DNA of 64,000 bases from Glaciihabitans sp. (GTDB lineage Bacteria > Actinomycetota > Actinomycetes > Actinomycetales > Microbacteriaceae), in the NCBI GenBank assembly GCA_025464095.1, contig JAODMF010000020.1, forward strand, positions 124,001 through 188,000, written 5' to 3'. Both the position numbers and the translations under genes were made by a program. Position 1 is the stretch's first letter. The number at the start of each line of letters is the position of its first letter. Shown one piece after another: positions 36,774-47,539 of this stretch. The notes beneath the pieces are model-generated. The model did no database searches, was not told the origin of the DNA, and was given only the letters and a program-made list of their open reading frames with translations.

Positions 36774-36797
36774 ATGGCCGATGGTGGTCTCGGCCAT
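36774..36797. promoter_or_regulatory. Inverted repeat upstream of sugar-ABC ATPase
   Basis: ATGGCCGA, eight bases, then TCGGCCAT, a perfect 8-bp inverted repeat. GTGACATAAT just before it looks like the -10 region of the promoter, so the repeat would overlap the transcription start, a normal place for a repressor operator. The protein is not identified. Confidence 0.45.
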
Positions 36798-36853
36798 CAT
36801 CCATTCACTCGGATCGTCCGGCACGTACCTGCCGGTGAAGGAGAAATTCAATA

Positions 36854-37945
<1,092 letters not shown>

Positions 37946-37958
37946 GTAGTTCCAGCCA

Positions 37959-38002
37959 CAGGAGCCCGCCGCCCCTCAGGGTGACGGGCTCCTGCGCTTT
38001 TT
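37959..38002 (+). terminator. Rho-independent terminator after sugar-ABC ATPase
   Basis: CAGGAGCCCG pairs with CGGGCTCCTG, followed by CGCTTTTT. It lies 14 bases past the stop and is the clearest intrinsic terminator in the window. Confidence 0.9.
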
Positions 38003-38040
38003 GCGGCACTCGATCGGGCGCCAGTTAGGCTCTGTTCACC

Positions 38041-39318
38041 ATGAGCGGTTCACTGAACATCACCTCGGCCATCGTCGACCCGGCGCTGCTCGACCTTCCG
38101 TGGGCGCTGCCGCTGGAGAGCTGGCCGGACGACAACATCGCCGCTCTTCCCAAGGGCATCTCGCGGCACATCGTGCGATTCGCCCACCTCTCCGGCTCGG
38201 TCATCGCCATCAAGGAGACGTCGGCGGAGTACGCTCGCCGCGAGTACGAGATGCTGCGCACCCTGCAGTCCCGGGACATCCCCTGCGTCGATCCGGTCGC
38301 CGTCATCACCGACCGCACGACGCTGACCGGCGAACCGCTGGATGCTGTACTCGTCACCCGGCACCTCAGGTTCTCGCTGCCCTACCGCGCCCTGTACTCA
38401 TCCAGCCTCCGCCCCGAAACGGCGACCCGCCTGGTGGACGCCCTCGCCGTGCTGCTCGTGCGCCTGCACATCGTCGGATTCTTCTGGGGCGATGTCTCCC
38501 TCTCGAACACGCTCTTTCGTCGGGATGCCGGCGCCTTCGCCGCGTATCTCGTCGACGCGGAGACCGGCCAGCTCTACGACGGTCTCTCGAACGGCCAGCG
38601 CGAAAACGACCTGGAGATCGCGCGCGTCAACATCGCGGGCGAGCTGCTCGACCTGCAGGCAGGCGGGCGCCTCGAGGAGGAGCTCGACCCGATCGCCATC
38701 AGCAACGGAATCGTCGCCGCCTACCGCACCCTCTGGACCGAGCTGACCGGTTCCGAGGAGTTTGCGCAGTCGGAGCGCTGGCGCATCAACCAGCGGGTCG
38801 AGCGGCTCAACAACCTCGGCTTCGATATCGAGGAACTCGCGATCAAGACGGATGAGACCGGCACCCAGGTACGCATCCAGCCCAAGGTCGTGGACGCCGG
38901 CCACCACCAGCGCCGCCTGCTGCGCCTCACCGGCCTCGACGCCGAGGAGAACCAGGCACGCCGGCTGCTCAATGACCTCGACTCCTACACCGCGACCTTC
39001 AAGAAGAAGGGCGTGGATGAGGAGGTCGTCGCGCACGAGTGGCTCGCGACCGTCTTCGAGCCCGTCATTCGCGCGATCCCCCGCGACCTCAAGGGACGCC
39101 TCGAGCCGGCCGAGGTGTTCCACCAGCTGCTTGACCACCGCTGGTACATGTCACAGAACGAGGGGCGAGACGTTCCTCTCGCCGAAGCGCTCAACTCCTA
39201 TGTCGATACCGTGCTGCGGCACCGTCGCGACGAGGCCACCGTGATCAACCCGCCGACCGGAACCATCACCCTGCTGACGGCGATCATCGGCGAGGACGAC
39301 TGGCGCCTGAAGGTCTGA
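38041..39318 (+). CDS. DUF4032 kinase-like protein
   Basis: A 425-residue actinobacterial protein. The N-terminal half resembles a Kdo/WaaP-type kinase fold (FAHLSGSVIAIKETS with the Lys, LLVRLHIVGFFWGDVSLSNTLFR with a catalytic-loop-like GDVSLSN, and YLVDAETG as the DFG-like metal site). The C-terminal half is DUF4032. Substrate and activity are unknown. TAGGCT at 38026-38031 lies nine bases before the ATG with no ribosome site. Confidence 0.88.
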   Translation: MSGSLNITSAIVDPALLDLPWALPLESWPDDNIAALPKGISRHIVRFAHLSGSVIAIKETSAEYARREYEMLRTLQSRDIPCVDPVAVITDRTTLTGEPLDAVLVTRHLRFSLPYRALYSSSLRPETATRLVDALAVLLVRLHIVGFFWGDVSLSNTLFRRDAGAFAAYLVDAETGQLYDGLSNGQRENDLEIARVNIAGELLDLQAGGRLEEELDPIAISNGIVAAYRTLWTELTGSEEFAQSERWRINQRVERLNNLGFDIEELAIKTDETGTQVRIQPKVVDAGHHQRRLLRLTGLDAEENQARRLLNDLDSYTATFKKKGVDEEVVAHEWLATVFEPVIRAIPRDLKGRLEPAEVFHQLLDHRWYMSQNEGRDVPLAEALNSYVDTVLRHRRDEATVINPPTGTITLLTAIIGEDDWRLKV

Positions 39319-39330
39319 CCTGCCCGGTTG

Positions 39331-40353
39331 CTAGGGCGTGACCGCGCGGCGCTTCGCGATCTCGTAGAGCGCCACGGAGGCCGCAATACCGGCGTTGAGT
39401 GACTCGGTGGCCGCGCTGATCGGAATCGACACAACCGCGTCGCACGACTCGGTCACGAGCCTGGACAGGCCCTTGCCCTCGCTGCCGATGACGAGCATCA
39501 CCGGCTCGTTCGCGAGCTGAAGTTCGGGCAGCGACACGTCGCCTCCGCCGTCAAGGCCGAGCACGAAGACGCCGCGCTGCTGGAACTCCTTGATCGTGCG
39601 CGTCAGGTTGCCCGCCATTGCGACGGGAGTACGGGCGGCGGCACCGGCGGACGTCTTCCACGCGGATGCCGTCAGCCCAACCGAGCGGCGCTGCGGCACG
39701 ATGACGCCCTGGCCGCCGAAAGCGGCAACCGAGCGGATGATCGCTCCCAGGTTGCGGGGATCGGTGATGCCGTCCAGCGCGACGAACAGCGGCTTCTTTC
39801 CACGGCTGATGGTCAGGTCGAGCAACTCCAGCGGCTCCGCATACTCGTACGGCGGAACCTTCAGGGCGAGCCCCTGGTGCACGGAGTCGAAGCCAGCCAG
39901 CCGGTCGAGCTCGGGGCGCATGACCTCAAGCACCGGGAGGCCGCGATCGTTCGCGAGTTTCAGTGCCTCCTTGACCCGCTCATCCACTTCGATGCGGGTT
40001 GCGACGTAGAGAGCGGTCGCGGGGATCTTCGCCCGCAGCGCCTCGACGACCGAGTTGCGGCCGGTGACGACTTCGCTTTCGTCCGAGGTCTTGCCGCGCG
40101 AGCGTGGGCGTGAGCTGGGAGCGCCGGCGGCCTTGCCCGGCTTGCCTCCTGGATTCGCGCGACCGCCGGCCGCCTCGTACCGTTCCTGGGCAGCCTTGCG
40201 CTTGCCCGCGGGGTGGTACGGGCGATCGACGGCCTTCGGCGTGGGCTTCTTGCCCTCGAGCGCCTGGCGTCCCTGCCCGCCGGAGCCGACCTGCGGTCCC
40301 TTGCGTGCCTTGCGTACTGCGCCCGCACGGGGCTTGTTTGCTGGGCTTTTCAT
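39331..40353 (-). CDS. rlmB: 23S rRNA 2'-O-methyltransferase (TrmH/RlmB family)
   Basis: A 340-residue SpoU methyltransferase: a Lys/Arg/Gly-rich disordered N-terminus (1-95), a substrate-binding domain ([13 protein letters not shown]), and the knotted catalytic domain with motif 1 [15 protein letters not shown], motif 2 [14 protein letters not shown] and motif 3 [19 protein letters not shown]. It methylates a guanosine ribose in 23S rRNA with SAM. Its start overlaps the cysS stop by four bases, the usual actinobacterial order. Confidence 0.93.
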   Translation of the reverse strand: MKSPANKPRAGAVRKARKGPQVGSGGQGRQALEGKKPTPKAVDRPYHPAGKRKAAQERYEAAGGRANPGGKPGKAAGAPSSRPRSRGKTSDESEVVTGRNSVVEALRAKIPATALYVATRIEVDERVKEALKLANDRGLPVLEVMRPELDRLAGFDSVHQGLALKVPPYEYAEPLELLDLTISRGKKPLFVALDGITDPRNLGAIIRSVAAFGGQGVIVPQRRSVGLTASAWKTSAGAAARTPVAMAGNLTRTIKEFQQRGVFVLGLDGGGDVSLPELQLANEPVMLVIGSEGKGLSRLVTESCDAVVSIPISAATESLNAGIAASVALYEIAKRRAVTP

Positions 40354-41783
40354 TGTTCAATGCTCCAATGTGAGTCCGTGGCGCCATCTTCGATGGAGAT
40401 GCCTGCCGCGGTCAGTTCGTTCCGGATGCGGTCGGCCGCCGCGAAGTCGCGGTCTTTCCGCGCGCTTTCCCTGTCTTCGATCAGCCGCTCAACCAGGGCG
40501 CTGAGCGCCCGCTCGGCTGCGGTGTTTTTCGTCGCCCGCCACTCGGGCGACAGCGGGTTGATGCCGAGCACCTCGGTCATTGCGAGAACCTGCGCGCGAA
40601 TGTTGGCGGCCAGCTGCAGGTCTTCATCGTCGAGCGCTGCGTTTCCCGATCGGACGCTGTCGTGGAGAACGGCCAGCGCCTGCGGAATGGCGAGGTCGTC
40701 ATCCATCGCGGCCGCGAACGCTTCGGGAACGAGTCCCGCGGTCGCCGCGGTGAACCGCGACGCTTCGAGTCGACGAGCCGCGCGGGTGAGGAAGACTTCG
40801 ATGCGATCGAGTGCGGCCTCGGCTTCGAGCAGGGCGCCATCGTGATAGTCGATGGTCGAGCGATAGTGCGCGGCACCGAGAAAGTAGCGAACGACGAGAG
40901 GGCGTGACAGCTGAAGAAACTCCGCTGCGAAAATCGAGTTGCCCAGCGACTTGGACATCTTCTGGCCGTTCACATTCACGAGTCCGTTGTGCACCCAGTG
41001 GTTCGCGAAGGCGTAGCCGGCCGCTGTCGACTGGGCCAGCTCGTTCTCGTGGTGCGGAAAGCGCAGGTCGAGCCCGCCGCCGTGGATGTCGAATTGGGTG
41101 CCCAGGTAGCGCGACGACATGGCGGAGCACTCAATGTGCCATCCGGGTCGACCGGCGCCCCATGGCGAGGTCCAGGATGCCGAGGCCGGTTCCTCCGGTT
41201 TCGACCCCTTCCAGAGGGCGAAGTCCTGCGGCGCGTGCTTGCCGCGCGGGTCGGCATCGGCTGCCGCGACCATGTCGGCCGGTTTCTGGTTGGTGAGCTC
41301 GCCGTAGGCGGGCCAGCTGCCGGTGTCGAAATACACGTCGCCCGAACCGTCCGCGGCGGGGTACGCGTGACCGCGGTCGATCAGCAGGGCGATGAGATCC
41401 TGCATCTGGCTGACGCTGGCGGTGGCCCGGGGCTCGTAGGTGGGAGCGAGGATGCCAAGCTTCTGGTACCCGGCGGTGAACTCGAGTTCGAAGCGATAGG
41501 CGAGCGCCCACCATTCCTCGCTGCCAGATTCCGCCGAGCCGGTCGATGCGCTCGCGAGGATCTTGTCGTCGATGTCGGTGACGTTGCGCACGAGGGTAAC
41601 GGTGAAGCCGCGGTAGGTGAACCAGCGGCGCCAGAGGTCATAGACGAGCGCCGACCTCAGGTGCCCGATGTGCGGCGACGACTGCACCGTCGGGCCACAG
41701 ACGTAGATGCCCACCTGGCCGTCAACAAGAGGAACGAAGTCCGCGAGGGACTGCGCTTTGGTGTCGTATAGCCGGATGGTCAC
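40350..41783 (-). CDS. cysS: Cysteinyl-tRNA synthetase
   Basis: A 477-residue class I synthetase that charges tRNA-Cys. HIGH appears as [14 protein letters not shown] and KMSKS in [11 protein letters not shown]. The zinc-site residues Cys (YVCGPTV), Cys (HIECSAMS) and His (FPHHENE) are present. A DALR-type helical domain ends the protein. It lies between ispDF (39-base gap) and rlmB (four-base overlap). Confidence 0.97.
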   Translation of the reverse strand: MTIRLYDTKAQSLADFVPLVDGQVGIYVCGPTVQSSPHIGHLRSALVYDLWRRWFTYRGFTVTLVRNVTDIDDKILASASTGSAESGSEEWWALAYRFELEFTAGYQKLGILAPTYEPRATASVSQMQDLIALLIDRGHAYPAADGSGDVYFDTGSWPAYGELTNQKPADMVAAADADPRGKHAPQDFALWKGSKPEEPASASWTSPWGAGRPGWHIECSAMSSRYLGTQFDIHGGGLDLRFPHHENELAQSTAAGYAFANHWVHNGLVNVNGQKMSKSLGNSIFAAEFLQLSRPLVVRYFLGAAHYRSTIDYHDGALLEAEAALDRIEVFLTRAARRLEASRFTAATAGLVPEAFAAAMDDDLAIPQALAVLHDSVRSGNAALDDEDLQLAANIRAQVLAMTEVLGINPLSPEWRATKNTAAERALSALVERLIEDRESARKDRDFAAADRIRNELTAAGISIEDGATDSHWSIEQ

Positions 41784-41822
41784 TACGAGAGTTTAGCGAT
41801 GACCCGCTGGGGAGCCGCGAAG

Positions 41823-42998
41823 TTACGCGGCGGACGTCGTCAGCAGCGCCGTCGCAATTGCCGCGATCCCCTGCCCGCGGCCCGTGAAGCCGAGGCCGTC
41901 CGAGGTCGTCGCGGAGACGCTCACGGGCGCTCCGACGAGTGCCGTGAGCAGCCGCTCCACCTCGGCACGACGGGGCGCCATCCGGGGGGTCTGGCCCACG
42001 ACCTGAACGGCGACATTCTGGATGTCATACCCCGCGCCCCGCACGAGCGTGACGGTCGCCCTCACAAAGACATCGCCGTGGGCACCCGCAAACGCCGGGT
42101 CAGCCGTGCCGAAGCGGCCCCCGATGTCGCCCAACCCCGCCGCTGACAACAGCGCGTCGCAGATGGCGTGCGCCAGTGCATCGCCGTCGCTGTGCCCGGC
42201 GAGGCCCACCTCGTCGGGCCAGTGGATGCCGCCCAGCCAGAGCGGGCGCGTCGCGTCGTAGGCGTGCACGTCGATCCCGATCCCGGTGCGGCTCTGGGCG
42301 ACCAAACCGGTCGAATCCATCTCGCCGAGCAGCGCGCTCGCGCGTCGCAGGTCCCAGGCCGTGGTGATCTTGAAGGCCAGTGCGTCGCCGCCAATCACGT
42401 GCACGCGATGACCCGCGGCCGAATACACCGCCGCGTCATCGGTCTGCTCGTCGCCGCCCGCGCGATAGGCGTCGAGAAGCTTTCGCAACGGGAATCCCTG
42501 GGGCGTTTGCACGGCCGCCAACTCGGAACGGTCGACGGTTTCGATCGCGAGCCCGGCATCCACCCGTTTGATCGTGTCGGCCACCTGGAGGCCGGGAATG
42601 ACGCCGTCGCCCGTGCGACGTACCTCGGCGGCGACAGACCGAAAGAGCGCGGCGGGAGTGAGGGCGCGTGCGGCGTCGTGAACCAGGACCACGTCCACCT
42701 GGTCTGAGAGTGCCGCCAGCCCGTTGGCGACCGACCAGTGGCGCTCGGCGCCGCCCTCGACAACCCGAACGTGCTCACCGGCGACGCCGGCAACGCGGCG
42801 GACAATCTCCCGGGCGTGCTCCGCGCGGTCGCCCGCGACCACGACAACGATCTCAACCGGTTCTTCGATCTCGAACAGAGGCTCGAGAGCCCGCTCAAGA
42901 AGCGTCTTGCCATTCAGCTCGACGAACGCCTTGGGCTCGGTTCCGCCCAGCCTCGTGCCCCGGCCGGCCGCAACGACGACCACGCCCAGTTGTGCCAC
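41823..42998 (-). CDS. ispDF: Bifunctional IspD-IspF (MEP pathway)
   Basis: This 391-residue fusion has an N-terminal MEP cytidylyltransferase IspD (VVVAAGRGTRLGGTEPKAF, VLVHDAARAL, TDDAAVYSAAGHRV) and a C-terminal IspF (GIGIDVHAYD with metal ligands, GHSDGDALAHAICDALLSAAGLGDIG). It catalyses two non-consecutive steps of isoprenoid precursor synthesis. Actinobacteria often have separate enzymes, but the fusion is common in Microbacteriaceae. It lies 21 bases after carD. Confidence 0.95.
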   Translation of the reverse strand: MAQLGVVVVAAGRGTRLGGTEPKAFVELNGKTLLERALEPLFEIEEPVEIVVVVAGDRAEHAREIVRRVAGVAGEHVRVVEGGAERHWSVANGLAALSDQVDVVLVHDAARALTPAALFRSVAAEVRRTGDGVIPGLQVADTIKRVDAGLAIETVDRSELAAVQTPQGFPLRKLLDAYRAGGDEQTDDAAVYSAAGHRVHVIGGDALAFKITTAWDLRRASALLGEMDSTGLVAQSRTGIGIDVHAYDATRPLWLGGIHWPDEVGLAGHSDGDALAHAICDALLSAAGLGDIGGRFGTADPAFAGAHGDVFVRATVTLVRGAGYDIQNVAVQVVGQTPRMAPRRAEVERLLTALVGAPVSVSATTSDGLGFTGRGQGIAAIATALLTTSAA

Positions 42999-43019
42999 GG
43001 TCTCCCCCGCCTGGCCGGG

Positions 43020-43502
43020 TTAGGAGGCCAGCACCTCGTCGAGAACGGTCGATGCCTGCTCTTCGTCCGTCTTCTCGGCGAGCGCGAGCTCAGAAATGAG
43101 GATCTGGCGCGCCTTCGCCAGCATGCGCTTCTCGCCAGCCGAGAGCCCGCGATCCTGGTCGCGACGCCACAGGTCGCGCACGACCTCCGATACCTTGATC
43201 ACATCGCCGGAGGCGAGCTTCTCGAGGTTCGCCTTGTAGCGGCGTGACCAGTTGGTCGGCTCCTCGGTGAAGGGGGCACGCAGCACGTCGAAGACGCGGT
43301 CGAGGCCCTCCTTGCCGATGACATCGCGAACGCCGACGAGGTCGACGTTTTCCGCGGGAACTTCGATCGTCAGGTCACCCTGGGTCACGTTGAGCTTCAG
43401 GTAAAGCTTCTCTTCGCCCCTGATGATTCTCTTCTTCACCTCGGTGATGGTTGCAGCGCCGTGATGCGGGTAAACGACTGTCTCGCCGACCTCAAAAAGC
43501 AT
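43020..43502 (-). CDS. carD: CarD-family RNA polymerase regulator
   Basis: This 160-residue protein has an N-terminal RNAP-interaction domain ([17 protein letters not shown]) and a basic helical C-terminal DNA-binding domain ([47 protein letters not shown]). It binds the beta subunit and stabilises open complexes, especially at rRNA promoters. It heads the carD-ispDF-cysS-rlmB run. Confidence 0.95.
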   Translation of the reverse strand: MLFEVGETVVYPHHGAATITEVKKRIIRGEEKLYLKLNVTQGDLTIEVPAENVDLVGVRDVIGKEGLDRVFDVLRAPFTEEPTNWSRRYKANLEKLASGDVIKVSEVVRDLWRRDQDRGLSAGEKRMLAKARQILISELALAEKTDEEQASTVLDEVLAS

Positions 43503-43550
43503 GAATGGGCTCCGTTCGAAGACACCCAGTTTATCACAGGGGCCTCTCAG

Positions 43551-43600
43551 TAAGGCTGGCCTTACCTACCGTCGACGACCGGCCTAGGTAAGCTAATCGA
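43551..43600. promoter_or_regulatory. Possible metal-box palindromes between carD and lipoprotein
   Basis: TAAGGCTGGCCTTA (43551-43564) is palindromic except at its centre. CCTAGGTAAGCTAATCG follows at about 43583. Both resemble halves of IdeR/DtxR boxes (AGGTAAGCTAA-like). An ideR gene is in the window, but neither flanking gene is obviously iron-related. Confidence 0.25.
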
Positions 43601-43631
43601 ACGACTGGTTTTGGCGGTTCTGGAGGGTCCT

Positions 43632-44177
43632 GTGCGAGCACGAGTTGCGGCGTCCATTGTGTTGGCGGCGGGCCTGACGCTCGGCGCATCCGGGTGCTCG
43701 TTCTTTGCACCGCAGGGCACGCTGGCGAATTACGATGCCAGTGACGGAGTCAGCGCGACGGTCGGCAACCTGCAGGTGCGCAACGCCTTCGGCATCACCA
43801 ATGACGGCAAGTCCGTCAACCTGGTGATGGTGCTCGTGAACACCGGCGACACCGAGATCTCCGCGACGCTGCAGTACGGCTTCGGCGCTGGCAAGCCCGG
43901 CACCGGCTCGAGCGCGAGCATCCCGGTTCCGGCGCACGGCGTGATCTCCTTCGGCAATGGCACCACGCCGCAGCTGGTGCTCCCCAACACGTCGTCGAAG
44001 CCCGGCACTCTGTTGCCGCTATTCGTGCAGTACGGCCAGGAGTCGGGCAAGGAATTGCAGGTTCCGGTACTGGACTCGAGCCTGACGGCCTACTCGACCC
44101 TCGTGCCGACGCCGGTTCCCACGCCGACGTCGACGGGCACGCCCATTCCGACCGGCACACCGACCCCTGCCCCATAG
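43632..44177 (+). CDS. Secreted lipoprotein, unknown function
   Basis: This 181-residue protein has a lipoprotein signal ending LGASGC (lipobox Cys about residue 22) and a beta-rich domain (ATVGNLQVRNAFGITNDGKSVNLVMVLVNTGD) of the type that binds or shields at the cell surface. It ends in a Pro/Thr repeat tail (VPTPVPTPTSTGTPIPTGTPTPAP in part). GTG 43632 has GGAGGG upstream. It converges on regX3; the function is unknown. Confidence 0.8.
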   Translation: MRARVAASIVLAAGLTLGASGCSFFAPQGTLANYDASDGVSATVGNLQVRNAFGITNDGKSVNLVMVLVNTGDTEISATLQYGFGAGKPGTGSSASIPVPAHGVISFGNGTTPQLVLPNTSSKPGTLLPLFVQYGQESGKELQVPVLDSSLTAYSTLVPTPVPTPTSTGTPIPTGTPTPAP

Positions 44178-44198
44178 GGCACCGCGGCCGCGAGGTCG

Positions 44199-44879
44199 CT
44201 ACGCCTCGAAGCGGTAGCCGAGCCCGCGCACGGTGACGAGCCGCACCGGGTCTGACGGCGCATCCTCGATCTTCGAACGGATGCGCTTGATGTGCACGTC
44301 GAGCGTCTTGGTGTCGCCGAAGTAGTCGGCGCCCCACACGCGATCGATCAGCTGACCGCGGGTCAGTACGCGACCAGCATTGCGCAGGAGCAACTCGAGC
44401 AGTTCGAACTCCTTGAGCGGCATCGGGGTCTCCTTGCCGGCGACTGACACCGTGTGGCGTTCCACATCCATGCGCACGCTCCCCGCCTCGAGCACGGCCT
44501 CCCGGCTGCCATCGTCCTCGGTGCGGCGACGGAGTACGGCACGGATGCGGGCGAGCAGTTCCCGGGTCGAATAGGGCTTTGTCACGTAGTCGTCCGCTCC
44601 CAGCTCGAGCCCGACGACGATGTCGACCTCGCTGTCCTTGGCGGTCAGCATGATGATCGGCACGGTGGACCGCTGGCGAATCTCGCGGCACACCTCGGTG
44701 CCGGGAAGGCCGGGCAGCATGAGGTCGAGCAGCACGACGTCGGCGCCATTGCGATCGAACTCGGCGACGGCCGCGTGCCCGTCGTCCGCGATTACCGTCT
44801 CGTAGCCCTCGCGCTCGAGAAGGAAGGCGAGTGGCTCGCTGAGCGACTTCTCGTCTTCGACGAGCAGGATTCTGGTCAT
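44199..44879 (-). CDS. regX3: Response regulator RegX3/PhoP type
   Basis: This 226-residue OmpR-family regulator has receiver Asp52 in VVLLDLMLPGLPG, the Lys in TKPYSTREL and a winged helix (LKEFELLELLLRNAGRVLTRGQL, HIKRIRSKIE, VRGLGYRFEA). It is coupled by a four-base overlap to the kinase upstream and placed opposite phoU, which is the SenX3-RegX3 phosphate-starvation arrangement. It should bind the 11-bp PHO repeats before phoU and pstS. Confidence 0.93.
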   Translation of the reverse strand: MTRILLVEDEKSLSEPLAFLLEREGYETVIADDGHAAVAEFDRNGADVVLLDLMLPGLPGTEVCREIRQRSTVPIIMLTAKDSEVDIVVGLELGADDYVTKPYSTRELLARIRAVLRRRTEDDGSREAVLEAGSVRMDVERHTVSVAGKETPMPLKEFELLELLLRNAGRVLTRGQLIDRVWGADYFGDTKTLDVHIKRIRSKIEDAPSDPVRLVTVRGLGYRFEA

Positions 44880-46033
44880 TTCTCGATCGCTCCAAGGCTG
44901 GCCGCCGAGGCCGGGGAGGCCTCAGGAAGACGGATGGTGAACGTGGAACCGTGCCCGTGCTGCGACCACACGCGAACGTCGCCGCCGTGGTTTTGAACCA
45001 CGTGCTTGACGATGCTGAGGCCGAGTCCCGATCCGCCAGTGTGGCGGCTGCGCGCGGGGTCGACGCGGAAGAATCGCTCGAACACTCGGTCGCGCTCGTC
45101 CTCAGCGATGCCGACGCCCTGGTCGGTGACGGCAATCTCGACGATCCCGTCGCTGGAGTTGACGCCGACTCCGACGCGGGAGCCCTTCGGGGAGTACTGG
45201 ATGGCGTTCGCGATGAGGTTGTGAAGGGCCACCACCAGCAGCGCCTCGTCACCGTAGACGGCGGTGCCGGCATCCCCGCCGCTGACGATCGAAATGCGGT
45301 TGGCGTCCGCGGCAACGTGGTTCTGGTCGATGGCCGAGGAGATCACCCGATCGATTTCGACCAGCTCCGGCTTGGTGAGCGCGTCGGCGGCCTGCAGCCG
45401 GGAGAGGTCGATGATCTCCTGGGTGATGCGGGCCAGCCGCTCCGCCTCCTTGGTGAGGCGCTTGGCGAACCGCTTCACCTGCACCGGCTCGCTTGCGGCA
45501 CTCGCCAGGGCCTCCGCCAGCAGGCCGACGGCGCCGATCGGCGTCTTCAACTCGTGGCTGATGTTTGCGACGAAATCGCGGCGCACCTCATCCAGCCGGT
45601 AGCTCTCCGTGCGGTCCTCGGCGAGCAGCAGGATGTAGCGCGCGCCGAGGCGGGCAACGCGAACGAACAGGTAGATGTTGGCCTCACCGAACGGCCCGCG
45701 AGACAGGTGCAGTTCGTCGGTGATGGGCTCGTTCTGGCGGCGGGCGCGGTCGACCATGGCGACGAGCTCCGGATGCACGAGAGCGTGGTTCCACACCAGT
45801 CCGAAGGCGAGCGCGCCCGGCGATGCCTTGACGACGTTGTTCGACGGATCGAGTACCACGCCCGCAGATTCCAGGGCATCGATGACCTGGTCGACGCCAT
45901 CCGGAACCGCGTTGCTGACCACGTCCACCGCGTGCTGGCCACGCCGCGCGGCGAGCACGATGACGACGACAATGCCAGCCCCCACGACGACGCCGAAGGC
46001 CAGCGACAGAGCCACCAGCAGTGCGGAGTCCAT
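44876..46033 (-). CDS. senX3: Phosphate sensor kinase SenX3
   Basis: A 385-residue kinase with a single clear N-terminal TM helix (about 5-28), a PAS-like linker, HisKA with phospho-His in ISHELKTPIGAVG, and HATPase_c (ALHNLIANAIQYSPKGS, DQGVGIAEDERD, HTGGSGLGLSIVKHV). SenX3 senses phosphate indirectly through the Pst transporter and PhoU. It is transcribed divergently from phoU. Confidence 0.93.
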   Translation of the reverse strand: MDSALLVALSLAFGVVVGAGIVVVIVLAARRGQHAVDVVSNAVPDGVDQVIDALESAGVVLDPSNNVVKASPGALAFGLVWNHALVHPELVAMVDRARRQNEPITDELHLSRGPFGEANIYLFVRVARLGARYILLLAEDRTESYRLDEVRRDFVANISHELKTPIGAVGLLAEALASAASEPVQVKRFAKRLTKEAERLARITQEIIDLSRLQAADALTKPELVEIDRVISSAIDQNHVAADANRISIVSGGDAGTAVYGDEALLVVALHNLIANAIQYSPKGSRVGVGVNSSDGIVEIAVTDQGVGIAEDERDRVFERFFRVDPARSRHTGGSGLGLSIVKHVVQNHGGDVRVWSQHGHGSTFTIRLPEASPASAASLGAIEK

Positions 46034-46105
46034 AGCGACTAGATTAGACGGGAGTTCACGCGTGGCTCAGTGCCGAAGTGGGCCGTCCGCGGCAGGTGAC
46101 GCATT

Positions 46106-46138
46106 GTTCAGCCGTCGGACATTGGCCGTTAACTTTGT
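46106..46138. promoter_or_regulatory. PHO-box repeats between senX3 and phoU
   Basis: Three 11-bp units in a row: GTTCAGCCGTC, GGACATTGGCC and GTTAACTTTGT. The first and third match the GTTCACC/GTTAACC-type PHO repeat bound by PhoP/RegX3. They lie in the divergent promoter region, 64 bases before phoU, so they could control both directions. Confidence 0.55.
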
Positions 46139-46201
46139 CCGGGCAGTGTGGTCTCATCTGTGCGGGCGATTGGCCCTGCTTGACCAAGGGACATAAACAA
46201 C

Positions 46202-46852
46202 ATGCGCGAGGTATTCCAGCAGGAGCTGCGTGAGGTGCAGGAACGCCTCATCGAGATTGCCAGCCTCGTCGCGACATCGATCGAGAACGCGACCACCGCC
46301 TTCAACGAATCGAACGTCGGCCTCGCCGAAACGGTCATCGCCGACGACGACAAGATCGACGCGGCTGCCCTCGAACTCGACGAGCTGGCCATCAACATCC
46401 TCGCCCGCCAGCAGCCGGTTGCCCGTGACCTTCGCATCGTGGTGAGCGCCCTGCGCATCTCGGCCTCCCTCGAGCGCATGGGCGACATGGCCGAGCACAT
46501 CGCACAGCTGGCCCGCTACCGTTTTCCCGACAAGGTCGTGCCCAAGAGCCTGCGCGGCACGTTCAGCAAGCTCGGCACCCTCGACGTCGAGATCGCGAGG
46601 AAGCTCGTGGAACTGCTGCGCACCGAGGATGTCCGGCTCGCCGAAGAGATTCGCAACGACGATGACCGGATCGACGCGCTGCACCTCAGCGTCTTCGACA
46701 AGGTGCTCGGCGAGACCTGGAAGGGTGCCGCTGTAGACACGGTGGATGCGACGCTCGCCTCCCGCTACCACGAGCGCTTCGCCGACCACGCGGTTTCGAT
46801 CGCCAAGAAAGTGCAGTACCTCGCGACCGGCGAATGGGCCGCGGCCGAGTAG
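46202..46852 (+). CDS. phoU: Phosphate-transport regulator PhoU
   Basis: This 216-residue protein has two PhoU three-helix bundles (LREVQERLIEIASLVATSIENA and LDVEIARKLVELLRTEDVRLAEE) with the metal-binding EXXXD-type acidic motifs (ERMGDMAEHIAQLAR, HERFADHAVSIAKKV). It relays Pst status to SenX3 and damps phosphate uptake. It heads a run with two DUF202 genes; the first starts three bases after its stop. Confidence 0.95.
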   Translation: MREVFQQELREVQERLIEIASLVATSIENATTAFNESNVGLAETVIADDDKIDAAALELDELAINILARQQPVARDLRIVVSALRISASLERMGDMAEHIAQLARYRFPDKVVPKSLRGTFSKLGTLDVEIARKLVELLRTEDVRLAEEIRNDDDRIDALHLSVFDKVLGETWKGAAVDTVDATLASRYHERFADHAVSIAKKVQYLATGEWAAAE

Positions 46853-46855
46853 CCG

Positions 46856-47218
46856 ATGCCCCTACGGTTTCCGCGTCGCCTGTACGAGCGTGGGTCTGAG
46901 CCGGACCCTCGCTTCACGCTCGCCAACGAGCGAACCTTCCTCGCCTGGACCAGCTTCTCCCTCGCCATCCTCGCCACCGGGGTAGCCCTCGACGTGATCG
47001 CCGTGCCAGCGCCGCGGGTCTTCACCTTCCTCGCGTCACTGCTCCTGCTCGTGCTCGGCGTGGTCACGCCCGCCGTCGCGTGGGTCCAGTGGATGCGCAC
47101 CGAGGCGGCCCTGCGCGAGGATCGGCCGCTGCCCGCGTCGAACCTGATGCCCATCGTGGCTCTGCTCCTCACCCTCGTCGGCATCGTGCTGCTCGTCGGC
47201 GTGATGCTGGGCCGATGA
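46856..47218 (+). CDS. DUF202/YidH membrane protein
   Basis: This 120-residue protein has three TM helices and the DUF202 hallmark LANERTFLAWTSFSLAILATGVAL. It lies between phoU and a second, shorter DUF202 gene, overlapping the latter by four bases. Heterogeneous DUF202 pairs are common in bacteria; the function is unknown. Confidence 0.85.
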   Translation: MPLRFPRRLYERGSEPDPRFTLANERTFLAWTSFSLAILATGVALDVIAVPAPRVFTFLASLLLLVLGVVTPAVAWVQWMRTEAALREDRPLPASNLMPIVALLLTLVGIVLLVGVMLGR

Positions 47219-47538
47219 CCACCGCGCGCCCGGGGCTCCAGCCCGAGCGCACCGCGCTGGCGTGGCGCAGGACGTCGCTCGGCCTCGGCGTTGTCGGGCT
47301 GGGGGCGTCGCGACTCGCCGCCGAGGGGATCGGAGTGTGGGCGCTCGTGCCTGCCCTGGCCTGTGTCGCCGCCTGCGGCATCCTCTGGATCGTCGCCGGT
47401 CGGCGAACGACACGGGCGGCCGATGCGATGGCTCAGGGCGTGTCGCCCGGTTCGGGAGCGGGGCTCCTGCTCGCAACGGCCGCCTTCACGTGCATCCTCG
47501 GCGTTGGCGGGCTCGTGCTCGTGGTCTCCGGCGGGTGA
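47215..47538 (+). CDS. DUF202 membrane protein, second subunit
   Basis: A 107-residue partner of the gene before it: LQPERTALAWRRTSLGLGVVGLGASRL is the DUF202 motif, followed by two more hydrophobic helices. The start ATG 47215 overlaps the previous stop, so the two should be made together, perhaps as a hetero-oligomer. The stop lies one base from that of the opposite gene. Confidence 0.85.
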   Translation: MTTARPGLQPERTALAWRRTSLGLGVVGLGASRLAAEGIGVWALVPALACVAACGILWIVAGRRTTRAADAMAQGVSPGSGAGLLLATAAFTCILGVGGLVLVVSGG

Positions 47539-47539
47539 G

